This document shows positions 1-7,455 of a stretch of 64,000 nt of DNA, piece by piece. Every line of letters begins with the position of its first letter. Within the stretch, counting starts at the first letter, position 1. A program made the translations under genes and the position numbers. Origin of the DNA: a virus; IMG/VR virus record IMGVR_UViG_3300040944_000171, positions 1 through 64,000 of that record. The stretch is one strand, 5' to 3'. The notes below the pieces were generated by a model that saw only the letters and a list, made by a program, of their open reading frames with translations, was not told where the DNA came from and made no database searches.

Positions 1-2
1 TC

Positions 3-1466
3 CGCGACTACGGCACCGGCGCCTGGGAGGGCGGCGACCCTGCCTGCGAGCACCGAGGTGTGGCGGGCCGGGGCGGCGACCTAGAGGACCAGCGGAAGGC
101 GGGAGCGCTGGGCCATGTCCCCGGGGCGCCCAACCGGGGCGGGGATCCCGCTCGCTGCCGCTGCGGGGCGGTGCGGGTGGACTCCCAGCTCGGTCTGGAG
201 CCGACCCCGGAGCTCTACGTGGAGCACATGGTGGCCGTCTTCCGCGAGGTGCGCCGCGTGATGCGCCCCTGGGCGACCCTCTGGCTCAACATGGGCGACT
301 GCTACGCGAGTTCCGTGAACGGCCAGGCGGTCACCGAGAAGCGGCGCCCAGGGGATGGCGCGGGAACGGGGGCCCGGGCTTGCGCTGATGATCGTGCCTT
401 CCGTGACAAGCCCCGCTCAACCGTGGTCGGCGGGCTCAAGACGAAAGATCTGGTCGGGATGCCCTGGCGGTTGGCCTTCGCGCTGCAGGCGGATGGCTGG
501 TACCTCCGCTCCGACATCATCTACTCGAAGCCCAACCCGATGCCGGAGAGCGTGACCGACCGGCCGACGAAGAGCCACGAGTACCTCTTCCTGCTCAGCC
601 GCTCCACCCGCTACTACTACGACGCCGAGGCGATCCGCGAGGTCGCAGACGGAGACACCCACGACCGGGGTGGCCGCGATGCGCCGGCGGGCTGGGAGCA
701 CGCTAGCTTCGCACCGGGAGCGGTTCGCGGAGAGAGGACGGCCCTGACCAACCGCTCCCGCAAGGTTCCCGATGGATGGGACACCACCCCGGGCCCGCAC
801 GGCACGATCCACCGAGGCGGGCGCCAGGCGGCCCTGGCGCGCGGTGACGACCGGTACCGGGGGGCGGAGTTCCCGAAGGATGTGGACGGGCGCACGGCGC
901 GCCTGAACGGCGCCGGCGCGGATCCCCTGTCCCGCAACAAGCGGTCGGTGTGGGAGATCGCCACGCAGCCGTACCCGGGCCTCCACTACGCCACCTTCCC
1001 GGATGGCCTGGTCATCCCGTGCATCCGGGCCGGGACCAGTGAGCGCGGCTGCTGCCCCGACTGCGGGCGACCCTGGCGGCGGGTGCTGGAGCGCGAGACG
1101 GTGCGGGAGCACGGCGGGACACGCGAGATGTCCAAGACACCGCTGCCGGTGATTCGGGCGGGCTGGCGGCAGGGCGGGCCAGTGACCACGACGACTGGAT
1201 GGGTGCCGACGTGCACGGCCGTGCACCACGGTGCACCGGTTCCCTGCACGGTGCTGGATCCCTTCGCGGGCAGCGGCACCACCCTGGCGGTGGCCAAGCG
1301 CCTGGGCCGCTGGGCGGTGGGGATCGAACTCTCCGCCAAGTACATCCGCGACGACCTGGCCCGGCGGGTGGGCGAGGTGGGGGTGTCGGCCTCTGGGGAG
1401 TTCGTCAACCCGTCGGGCCGCCCGGCCCAGGAGCTGCTGTGGGATCAGCTTCCGGGGAGCGTCTGA
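3..1466 (+). CDS. Site-specific DNA methyltransferase, 5' end outside window
   Basis: Transfers a methyl group from S-adenosylmethionine to DNA bases (N4-cytosine or N6-adenine type). The frame is open from the first bases, and the first visible residues (RDYGTGAWEGGDP) are what normally follows the catalytic SPPY motif in phage methyltransferases. The N-terminus therefore lies upstream of the window. The SAM-binding motif DPFAGSGTT is near the C-terminus, giving the beta-class order (motif IV before motif I). A CPDC..C zinc-like cluster lies in between. Its 3' end overlaps the convergent recombinase gene by about 60 bases. Probable role: self-protection against host restriction. Target sequence unknown. 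Confidence 0.9.
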   Translation, partial: RDYGTGAWEGGDPACEHRGVAGRGGDLEDQRKAGALGHVPGAPNRGGDPARCRCGAVRVDSQLGLEPTPELYVEHMVAVFREVRRVMRPWATLWLNMGDCYASSVNGQAVTEKRRPGDGAGTGARACADDRAFRDKPRSTVVGGLKTKDLVGMPWRLAFALQADGWYLRSDIIYSKPNPMPESVTDRPTKSHEYLFLLSRSTRYYYDAEAIREVADGDTHDRGGRDAPAGWEHASFAPGAVRGERTALTNRSRKVPDGWDTTPGPHGTIHRGGRQAALARGDDRYRGAEFPKDVDGRTARLNGAGADPLSRNKRSVWEIATQPYPGLHYATFPDGLVIPCIRAGTSERGCCPDCGRPWRRVLERETVREHGGTREMSKTPLPVIRAGWRQGGPVTTTTGWVPTCTAVHHGAPVPCTVLDPFAGSGTTLAVAKRLGRWAVGIELSAKYIRDDLARRVGEVGVSASGEFVNPSGRPAQELLWDQLPGSV

Positions 1467-2004
1467 GGGCGTCATAGAGGGTGGTGCGGGCGGCCCCGAT
1501 CATCTTGGCCACCTCGGCCACCGACTGGCCCCGGCCGATGAGTTCGCGGGCCACCTGGAGCCGCCGCTCCGAGATCACCCGGTGGCGGCCGGGCCGGCGG
1601 CCGCGGCGGCGCGCCGCCTCCAGTCCCGCCCTCGTGCGCTCCTGGATCAGCTCCCGCTCGAACTGGGCGAGGACGGCCAGGAAGCCCAGCACCATCCGGC
1701 CCGCCGGGGTGGCGGTGTCGAAGGCCTCGGTGAGCGAGCGCAGCTGCACCCCCCGGGCGTTGAGCTCGGGGATGAGGGTGACGAGGTGGCGCAGGGAGCG
1801 ACCCAGGCGGTCGAGCTTCCAGACCACCAGGGTGTCGCCCGTCCGGAGCGCCTCGAGGCACAGCGCGAGCTGGGGACGATCGACCATCGCCCCCGAGGCG
1901 CGCTCCACGAAGAGCACCTCGCAGCCGGCGTCGCGGAGCGCGTCCACCTGGAGGCGCGGCTCCTGGTCCGCCGTGGAGACGCGGGCGTAGCCGATAAGGG
2001 TCAC
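1405..2004 (-). CDS. Serine recombinase (resolvase/invertase family)
   Basis: 199 residues, the usual length for a small resolvase/invertase. YARVS at residues 6-10 carries the nucleophilic Ser10; KLDRLGRS (63-70) supplies the active-site arginines; residues 110-130 form the long E helix; a Hin-like helix-turn-helix follows (about 158-181). It breaks and rejoins DNA through a 5' phosphoserine link at short paired sites. GTG start shares a GTGA overlap with the upstream gene. Possible roles are multimer resolution of the element or inversion of a segment; no flanking crossover site was identified. It is too short for a large serine integrase. Confidence 0.93.
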   Translation of the reverse strand: MTLIGYARVSTADQEPRLQVDALRDAGCEVLFVERASGAMVDRPQLALCLEALRTGDTLVVWKLDRLGRSLRHLVTLIPELNARGVQLRSLTEAFDTATPAGRMVLGFLAVLAQFERELIQERTRAGLEAARRRGRRPGRHRVISERRLQVARELIGRGQSVAEVAKMIGAARTTLYDALRRSPEADPTAAPGPGGPTG

Positions 2005-2864
2005 CCGGGCGCCGCTGCCTCCAGGCCCTGGCGCAGCCAGCGGGCGGTCTCCTCAGCGCTGGCGGCCAGGCGCTCCAGGCGCTCCCGGCCCTTCTCCATG
2101 CGGCCATCGGCGGCCACCACGGTGCGCACGGCGCTGGCGATGGCCCGCAGCGCCTCTAGCTCCTGGTAGTGGGAGGTCTGGATGCCCAGGGCCGCGAACA
2201 CCTCGGTGCGGGCGGCGGCCTCCTCCTCGCGGCGGCGCCTCTCCTCCTCCGCCACCCGGCGCAGGCTCTCCACCTCGTGCTCCGCCCGGGCCCGGCCCTG
2301 GGCGAGGCCCTCCTCACGGGCGGCGCGGGCCTCGGCGGGATCGACCTCGGGGACGGCGCCGGCGGCGCGGAGCAGGCAGACGAGCCAGGAGCGGCTGACC
2401 GGCCGGGGCTCCTTGCCCGGGGCCAGCCGGGGGGCCTGCACCATGGTGACCAGGCGCCCCCGGCGCACGGCCAGCAGCCCCCACTGGGGCGGCAACTCCC
2501 CGGGGGCGACGATGGCCTCGTCGGCGGCAACGAGCGAGAACCGGTCGAGCCGCTGGACGAAGGCCTCGGCCTTGGCCGGCTCGTGGAGCTCGCGGATCCA
2601 GTCGGCGCGGCTGACCTTGACCTCATAGCCGTGGAGCTCCATGCCCCTGGACGGCCAGAGGCTGAGGGTGACGATGTCCAGGGTGCGGGAGCCGGAGAAA
2701 CCGGCCGCATCGCGCACCTGGGTGAGGAAGGCGTACTCGCCAGAGCCGCCGTTGCCGGGCCGGGTGTGGCGCTGGCGGAGCATCCGGATCAACTCCGCCT
2801 CGGTGTAGCGGTGAGGCGGGCTGGCGGCGGGACTCACCGACTCGTCACGCGACCAGTTGGCCAT
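2001..2864 (-). CDS. MmcB-like (PD-(D/E)XK-type) DNA repair protein with coiled-coil tail
   Basis: 287 residues from the ATG overlapping the end of the upstream gene. The N-terminal half resembles the MmcB family: a TRPGNGGSGEYAFL segment, then GYEVKVSRADW, a typical E-x-K core, then LDRFSLVAADEAIV. MmcB proteins are linked to DNA-damage mutagenesis and have a restriction-endonuclease-like fold. The C-terminal 110 residues are charged and helical (coiled coil), which is not typical of short MmcB proteins. A longer start 36 codons upstream is possible but would run deep into the upstream gene. Likely acts on DNA; exact role unknown. Confidence 0.72.
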   Translation of the reverse strand: MANWSRDESVSPAASPPHRYTEAELIRMLRQRHTRPGNGGSGEYAFLTQVRDAAGFSGSRTLDIVTLSLWPSRGMELHGYEVKVSRADWIRELHEPAKAEAFVQRLDRFSLVAADEAIVAPGELPPQWGLLAVRRGRLVTMVQAPRLAPGKEPRPVSRSWLVCLLRAAGAVPEVDPAEARAAREEGLAQGRARAEHEVESLRRVAEEERRRREEEAAARTEVFAALGIQTSHYQELEALRAIASAVRTVVAADGRMEKGRERLERLAASAEETARWLRQGLEAAAPG

Positions 2865-3345
2865 GCGCCTCAAGCCACGCAAGGTCTCCCGTCTCGTCCC
2901 GCCACCCCCACTTCCAGCGCCTCGGCCCGACACCCTTCCAGACGCATCCTTGCTCGCACCACCAGAGACCATCGTGGGCGACCATCCTCAGGCCGAGGTG
3001 ATTCGGGCAGATCCGCCGAAGGATCGGGGTGAAATCCCATGCCATCGTCTTGAGGGGCTCAGGCGTCGTGGCGAAGAGCCGGGCTTGAGGATCACCCTCC
3101 CAACCTGGCCGAAGCCAGGGCTCAGGGATGAGTTCGCGGATCCTGAAGGCAGGCCACCACGAGAAGAGACGGAGCACCCGATCCGCGCACTGGCGGCGGA
3201 CGTCGGCCCGACAGCGGGCCTCCCAGTGTCCCAGAGCCTGGTCGGCGGCCTCAACCGGATCGACCTCAGCCACACGGTGGTCGCAGTGGGGGCAGTACCA
3301 GAGCCAGAGGTGCCGGATCTCTGCGCCCGCGACGATGCTGCTCAC
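2845..3345 (-). CDS. Small zinc-binding protein, function unknown
   Basis: 166 residues. It contains a CPHC pair near residue 18, then CPNHLG and CEQGC near the C-terminus, a plausible structural zinc site. It is rich in Trp and Arg. The GTG start is chosen because it forms a GTGA overlap with the stop of the YjzC-like gene upstream, the coupling style used throughout this window. No enzymatic motif was recognised. Confidence 0.6.
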   Translation of the reverse strand: MSSIVAGAEIRHLWLWYCPHCDHRVAEVDPVEAADQALGHWEARCRADVRRQCADRVLRLFSWWPAFRIRELIPEPWLRPGWEGDPQARLFATTPEPLKTMAWDFTPILRRICPNHLGLRMVAHDGLWWCEQGCVWKGVGPRRWKWGWRDETGDLAWLEAHGQLVA

Positions 3346-3698
3346 GGTGAGCCGCTGAGGCGAACAGCCATCCAGGGCGCGTGGCTGGGCGGGAAGCGGT
3401 CGCCCCGGGTGAGGGTGGCCTCGCGGCCGCCGCTCTGGTAGATGCCGCTGCGGCGGACGATCTGACCGGAGCGGAACTGGGGCGGGGGGGTTGGAGGCGG
3501 CGGAATCCTGGGTAGAGCGATACGGCGCCACTCAACAGGCGGGGAAGCCTCGGCGCCACCCGTCCGACTCGGAGGAGCCGGTCTCGGCCCGGCCGGCGTG
3601 CCGCTGGGTTCAGGGGGCCGAAGCCGCCGGGGCAGGGGGGTCACGGGGGGAGGATCCCCTCGGGGTGATCCCTGGCCTCGGGGACCACCCGGTACCAC
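3342..3698 (-). CDS. YjzC-like small protein (start uncertain)
   Basis: The C-terminal 45 residues (FRSGQIVRRSGIYQSGG, then EATLTRGDRFPP) match the pattern of YjzC-like proteins: a short beta-rich domain of unknown function with a Gly-Asp-Arg-Phe-Pro core. The upstream part is proline-rich and lacks a convincing start, so the true protein may begin well inside these limits, perhaps near 3530. Its stop overlaps the next gene's GTG. Confidence 0.55.
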   Translation of the reverse strand: MVPGGPRGQGSPRGDPPPVTPLPRRLRPPEPSGTPAGPRPAPPSRTGGAEASPPVEWRRIALPRIPPPPTPPPQFRSGQIVRRSGIYQSGGREATLTRGDRFPPSHAPWMAVRLSGSP

Positions 3699-3985
3699 TC
3701 CTCCCAGGTGGCGGCCATGGTGGCGGAGAACTCAGCCCACGCGCCCGCGACGCCCTGATCCCGCCGGGCTGCGGCGGCCGCCACCAGGAGTTCGTCGTCA
3801 CCGCGCCCCATCTCCTCGCCGTACCTGAACCACGCCCCGTTGACGAGCCGCTCCCGCCGACTGACCGCTGCCTCGAGGTTGGACTGGAAGGCGGCTATGG
3901 CCCGTCTGATCTCGGCCACCCGGGCGGGATCAGGGGTGGGTAGGGGCTCTGTGCCTCGCTCCGCCGCCGCCTGGATCCCGTCCAC
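3641..3985 (-). CDS. Hypothetical helical protein, leaderless
   Basis: 114 residues, mostly alpha-helical (ARVAEIRRAIAAFQSNLEAA, then AAWEEWY-type helices). No family recognised. The GTG start is supported by a GTACACT box at 3993-3999 exactly 7 bases upstream, so the transcript probably begins at the start codon. First gene of the short minus operon ending with the serine recombinase. Confidence 0.6.
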   Translation of the reverse strand: MDGIQAAAERGTEPLPTPDPARVAEIRRAIAAFQSNLEAAVSRRERLVNGAWFRYGEEMGRGDDELLVAAAAARRDQGVAGAWAEFSATMAATWEEWYRVVPEARDHPEGILPP

Positions 3986-3992
3986 GGGCGAA

Positions 3993-3999
3993 AGTGTAC
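3993..3999 (-). promoter_or_regulatory. -10 box for leaderless minus operon
   Basis: GTACACT on the minus strand, followed by 7 bases and then the GTG of the 3985 gene. TANNNT boxes this close to a start codon mark leaderless transcripts in actinobacteria and Deinococcus. A plus-strand TATGAT at 4022-4027 lies in the same 80-base divergent gap and could drive the 4066 gene. Confidence 0.5.
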
Positions 4000-4065
4000 G
4001 GCAACCCGTCCGGGAGTGCGCTATGATTCCCGACCAGGAAATCCGGCGCTTTGGGAGAGATCGGG

Positions 4066-4506
4066 ATGGATGACCCCGAGGGGGGGCGGCAGCCAAGCGT
4101 TTCCCGACGCGGTGTGACGCCCTGCCGGGTGGCCGCCGCCGCTCCCGAGGTGGAGGTGATCGCCCGAGGCGCGCAGGTCCTCGCCGACGAGATCGGGATC
4201 GGCCAGCTTGACCTCTGGACGCTCAGCTTCACGGATCCCAGGCGTCCCCGAGGCAAGCGCTGGTTGGGCACGATCATGGTGGAGGCCCTCGGCTTGGTCG
4301 ATGCGCTCACCCGGATCAGCGCCCTCGGCCTCAACCCCGGCGGTGAGGTTGCTGGGCTGGGCGTGCCACTGGAGAGGCCCCTCCCCCACGCCTACCGCGA
4401 GCGCTGGTGCGGGCGTCTCATGACGGATCGCCGAGAGGTGGAGGACATGCCCATGCCCTGGTCGGAGATGTGCTGGAGATGCTCCACCGACGCAGGCAGG
4501 CGGTGA
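4066..4506 (+). CDS. Hypothetical protein
   Basis: 146 residues, unrecognised. Middle part contains alternating strands and helices (VEVIARGAQVLADEIGI, then LTRISALGLNPGGEV). The C-terminus is Cys/Trp-rich (SEMCWRCST). The ATG at 4066 is preceded by GGGAGAG. The stop overlaps the next start as GTGA. Confidence 0.55.
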   Translation: MDDPEGGRQPSVSRRGVTPCRVAAAAPEVEVIARGAQVLADEIGIGQLDLWTLSFTDPRRPRGKRWLGTIMVEALGLVDALTRISALGLNPGGEVAGLGVPLERPLPHAYRERWCGRLMTDRREVEDMPMPWSEMCWRCSTDAGRR

Positions 4507-4703
4507 GCGTCACCATCGCCATGCTCCTGATCTTCCTTGCGGTGGCCAGCCTCATCGACCTCTGGGGTGCCACTGCATGGCTCTGGCTCGCCTACCTCGC
4601 CGCCCTGGTGGGCTGGGGCGTGGTGGACATCCGCTTTGAGCGCCAGATCAGGCGGGTGCGTCGGCGGACCAGGGAGATCACCCGCGAGTCATCGGGCCGC
4701 TGA
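4503..4703 (+). CDS. Small two-helix membrane protein
   Basis: 66 residues from a GTG overlapping the upstream stop. Two hydrophobic segments (VTIAMLLIFLAVASLIDLW and ATAWLWLAYLAALVGWGVV) are followed by a basic cytoplasmic tail rich in Arg. It could be holin-like or an accessory membrane protein; no family signature decides between these. Confidence 0.6.
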   Translation: MSVTIAMLLIFLAVASLIDLWGATAWLWLAYLAALVGWGVVDIRFERQIRRVRRRTREITRESSGR

Positions 4704-4739
4704 CGGCCCGCAGATCCTCAAGCCCTCAAGGAGGGAACC

Positions 4740-5390
4740 ATGTTCACCTGGATCGACTACCGCCTCGCCATCACCGTCGATCGCCTGGTCGCCGGGGTGC
4801 CCGCCAAGGAGAAGATGCTGGATATCTGGCTGGAGACCAGGGCCGCCCGGATGAAGGCGCCCGCCGAGATGCCGGCGGAGCTTGCCTCGGTGCCGCTCAC
4901 GCCCTCAGCGGCGCGGGAGGAGCACAGCGCCACCGCCGCCCAACTCGACGTGGCCGAGGTTCACGGGGTCGTCTTCTACCGCCTCCCCGATGGCACCCCT
5001 TGTTATGAGGGGCGGTGCCTCAAGGGGGCGCTCAAAGAGGCGGCCAACATCCTGAAGGACGCCGTCCGGGTCAAGGCGTTCCGGTCCAAGGTGGCGGAGC
5101 GCGTCTTCGTGCTGGAGAAGGTGGTGCCGATCACGGTGCCGATCCAGGTGGACGATAGGCCGCTCACCGTGATGACCATGCAGGGTCCCCGGACCTCGAT
5201 CAAGCGCTTCGAGTACGCCGACAGCGTGCCGCTCAGCTTCACCATCCGGGTCCTGGACGATGGCGTCAACAAGGTGGGGACCGAGGAGCAGCTCCGCGAG
5301 ATGCTGGAGTACATGCGCTTCAACGGGATCGGCAGCGACCGCAGCCAGGGCTCGGGCACCTTCACCATCGACAGCTTCGGGCCGGTCTGA
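4740..5390 (+). CDS. Stand-alone RAMP/Cas7-like protein
   Basis: 216 residues, ATG preceded by GGAGGGAACC. Residues 91-102 (GRCLKGALKEAA) look like the SLKGALR signature of Cas7/Csm3/Cmr RAMP proteins, and residues 196-208 (GIGSDRSQGSGTF) like the G-rich RAMP loop near the C-terminus. Between them lie beta-rich segments. RAMP proteins bind RNA in CRISPR effector complexes, but no CRISPR array or other cas gene is visible here. Related stand-alone proteins are seen in phages without known function. The RNA-binding reading is an inference from two short motifs. Confidence 0.6.
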   Translation: MFTWIDYRLAITVDRLVAGVPAKEKMLDIWLETRAARMKAPAEMPAELASVPLTPSAAREEHSATAAQLDVAEVHGVVFYRLPDGTPCYEGRCLKGALKEAANILKDAVRVKAFRSKVAERVFVLEKVVPITVPIQVDDRPLTVMTMQGPRTSIKRFEYADSVPLSFTIRVLDDGVNKVGTEEQLREMLEYMRFNGIGSDRSQGSGTFTIDSFGPV

Positions 5391-5940
5391 CTATCCGTAC
5401 CCGACCACTCCGACACTCCCTTCCGTGTCCGCCCAACCCGGACCCTGCCGACCAACCCGTCCGACCCGCACCGACAAGCCAGTCCATACCGACAATCCGC
5501 CCCAGCCCATACCGACAACCCGTCCCTCGCCCAGCCGTCCCGACGACCCCACCCTCCCCTTGCCGATCCGCCGTGTCAGATCGCACCCTCCCGCACCGAG
5601 CATCCCGACGAGCCTACCCCGGCCCCGCCGACGATCCAATCCCTGCCTGCGGACGATCCGGTGCTCGCCTGTCCCTTCCGCTCCGACTATCCAGTCCCCA
5701 CCCCACCCCACCGAACCCCGAGCCGTCCCGACAACCCGTCCCCGCCCCAGCCCAGCCGACATACCAGACCTACCCATTCCGACGATCCGTCCCCGCTCCA
5801 TCCTCTCCGACGATCCAATCCATACCACTCCGCGCCACCGTGACCGTCCCTTCCTGTCCTCCCCGACAACCCAGTCCATACCGACAGCGACGATCCTGAC
5901 CTCGCCGACAAGCCATGCCACCCCGGACCGACGAACCGGA
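5391..5940 (+). repeat. 550-base degenerate CCGAC-type repeat, pyrimidine-rich strand
   Basis: About 20 degenerate copies of CCGACNANCC, many extended to CCGACGATCCAATCC or CCGACAACCCGTCC, in irregular spacing. The plus strand is strongly C-rich and G-poor, unlike all neighbouring DNA. Several frames on both strands stay open only because stop codons are rare in such a composition; none looks like a real protein. It lies between the RAMP-like gene and a promoter. Confidence 0.75.
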
Positions 5941-5958
5941 CCGAACCACGCCACTCCG

Positions 5959-5993
5959 TGATCTCCCCGCCGCCCAGAATGGGCTGGTAGCGT
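5959..5993 (+). promoter_or_regulatory. Leaderless promoter, TGATCTC class
   Basis: TGATCTC at 5959-5965, 21 bases, GTAGCGT at 5987-5993, 7 bases, ATG at 6001. The same arrangement recurs before 42977, 52401, 56010 and 57135. Confidence 0.6.
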
Positions 5994-6000
5994 GCGGGGC

Positions 6001-6252
6001 ATGGATCGCATGGAATGGGGCGCCCTCATCGCGACGGGGCTCCTGGCGGCCGTCCTGGTGCCCGCAGCGGCCATCAGCGGAGGTGGGGGAGGATCGGTCC
6101 CGCCGCCCGCGCCCCCCACGCCCCCCATCGGCCCCACGGGCACGGAGACCTACTCCTGCAACGAGATCTGCTGCGGCCCGGGCGGGGCGGGGATCGGCCC
6201 CGCCGGCTGTGCGTTCAGCGTGAACGCCGATGGGGTGTGCACCTGCGGCTGA
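6001..6252 (+). CDS. Small secreted Cys-rich protein
   Basis: 83 residues: an N-terminal hydrophobic signal or anchor (WGALIATGLLAAVLVPAAAI), a Gly/Pro linker, and a Cys-rich end (CNEICCGPGG, then C, then CTCG). Probably exported or virion-membrane anchored with disulfides. The start follows a leaderless promoter by 7 bases. No family recognised. Confidence 0.65.
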   Translation: MDRMEWGALIATGLLAAVLVPAAAISGGGGGSVPPPAPPTPPIGPTGTETYSCNEICCGPGGAGIGPAGCAFSVNADGVCTCG

Positions 6253-6270
6253 AGAGGGGGGGTCAGCCGC
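6245..6270. terminator. Bidirectional hairpin containing both stop codons
   Basis: Perfect 8-base stem GCGGCTGA/TCAGCCGC with a 10-base loop. The TGA of the plus gene and the stop of the minus gene are both inside the stem arms. Similar structures end the other convergent gene pairs. Confidence 0.6.
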
Positions 6271-6598
6271 TGAGCAGATCCCCGAGGCGCATCGCCTGGC
6301 CCATGTCCCCCGAGATCCTGATCCGGCCGCTGAAGTACCCCTTGACGGCGTCCAGGCGTCCCTCGAGGAGATCCTCGGCATCGGTGACGCTCAGCCGGAT
6401 GGTGCAGTCGACGGGGAGCGGCCCCTGCCTCTCGCTGGCCATGGCCAGGCCGTTGCCGACGGCCACATAGAGATCCCCGCCGCCCTCGCCGGAGAGACGG
6501 AAGCGCAGTGAGGCGAGGCGCTGCGCCTGGGCTCGGGGGGCGCGGGCCAGGCGGGCGTCCAAGCGGGTCACGATCTCGTCCAGGGTGAGCGGGCTCAC
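6263..6598 (-). CDS. SCP2-like sterol/lipid-binding domain protein
   Basis: 111 residues. The C-terminal half (CTIRLSVTDAEDLLEGRLD, then GYFSGRIRISGDM) fits the SCP2 sterol-transfer fold, a hydrophobic-tunnel domain that binds lipids. Last gene of the long minus operon. GTG start overlaps the upstream stop as GTGA. A lipid-binding protein in a virion operon would fit a virus with a membrane component, but this is inference. Confidence 0.7.
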   Translation of the reverse strand: MSPLTLDEIVTRLDARLARAPRAQAQRLASLRFRLSGEGGGDLYVAVGNGLAMASERQGPLPVDCTIRLSVTDAEDLLEGRLDAVKGYFSGRIRISGDMGQAMRLGDLLSG

Positions 6599-6798
6599 CC
6601 GGCGCTCGCCTCGAGGACGCGCCCGTCGTCGCCCAGCCGGGCGGCGAAGGCGGCCAGGGCGCGGCGGTGCCGCGGGCAGAGGTCGGGGGCCTTGAACGCG
6701 GAGTCCTCGGGGTCGGGCTTCTCCTGCAGGCCGAGCTCCAGGAGCTGGCGCAGGGAGACGGGGTCGGGGGCCTGGCACGCCTCGCACCGGGGCTTCAT
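6595..6798 (-). CDS. Small zinc-knuckle protein
   Basis: 67 residues with CEAC near the N-terminus and LCPRH later, a likely Cys3His metal site. The rest is helical. Function unknown. Confidence 0.6.
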   Translation of the reverse strand: MKPRCEACQAPDPVSLRQLLELGLQEKPDPEDSAFKAPDLCPRHRRALAAFAARLGDDGRVLEASAG

Positions 6799-6838
6799 CG
6801 ACCGTATCGTACCCGGCTGCGTGCAGGGACGGCCACCC

Positions 6839-7135
6839 TCAGCCGGGCGGATCCGGCAGCTGGGCCACCGAAACCATGATCTGGTGGCGCTCAGCCGGCA
6901 TGCTGGTCGGCTCGGCGGGCTCGACGCTCGTGCCCGAGAGGCCGACCGAGTGGCGGGTGCCGAAGAGGCCGGTGCCGATCAGGGCCAGTGCCCCCTGGAT
7001 GGCCTCGGTCACGTGGCCCTCCGTCACCTCGCCCGGGGCTAGCCCGTGGTTGCGCTTGAGGTTCTCCCAGGTGCTCCGGAGGCTCTGGTCGATGGGTTCC
7101 CCGGGCTTGGTGCTGGCGCCGAAGGCCCACCTCAT
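6839..7135 (-). CDS. Hypothetical protein
   Basis: 98 residues, unrecognised. Helical middle (GHVTEAIQGALALIGTGLFG) followed by a beta-like C-terminal part. Coupled by ATGA to the coiled-coil gene upstream, so probably part of the virion operon. Confidence 0.6.
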   Translation of the reverse strand: MRWAFGASTKPGEPIDQSLRSTWENLKRNHGLAPGEVTEGHVTEAIQGALALIGTGLFGTRHSVGLSGTSVEPAEPTSMPAERHQIMVSVAQLPDPPG

Positions 7136-7452
7136 GCCGGTTTCTCCTCCGCCGCCTCCACAGCGGGCTCCTCAGCGACGGCGGACTCCAGCTGGGCGCG
7201 GAGCTCGGCGATGGTCGCCTCGGCGATCATCAGCCGCATCCGGAGCTGCTCGATCTGCGCCTCGAGGTCGGCCCGCTCACTGAGATGCTGGAGATGGTCG
7301 CGGGCGATCTGGAGGCCTAAGCCCGGCGGGATGGTGATGCCTGCCGACGCGGCCGGCGGCGGCGGGGCCTCGTCGGGCACGGTGACCAGCGGGATCCGCT
7401 CAATGGCCTTGACGCCCGGGTGCCTCGCCTCGACGTAGTCGTCTTCAGCCAT
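7132..7452 (-). CDS. Coiled-coil protein
   Basis: 106 residues. The C-terminal half is a continuous heptad-like helix (LERADLEAQIEQLRMRL-type spacing), ending in an acidic Glu/Ala tail. Lies directly after the fibre gene; may be a fibre or capsid accessory. No catalytic motif. Confidence 0.65.
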   Translation of the reverse strand: MAEDDYVEARHPGVKAIERIPLVTVPDEAPPPPAASAGITIPPGLGLQIARDHLQHLSERADLEAQIEQLRMRLMIAEATIAELRAQLESAVAEEPAVEAAEEKPA

Positions 7453-7455
7453 ATC

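Noticed and set aside
1405-2004. Phage integrase
   Set aside because: 199 residues with a Hin-like end: resolvase/invertase size, lacking the large C-terminal domain of serine integrases; no tyrosine integrase seen either.
5260-6143. Long open frames on both strands across the 5.4-5.9 kb repeat
   Set aside because: They exist only because the C-rich repeat lacks stop codons; sequences are low-complexity and follow the repeat, with no start signal or fold.
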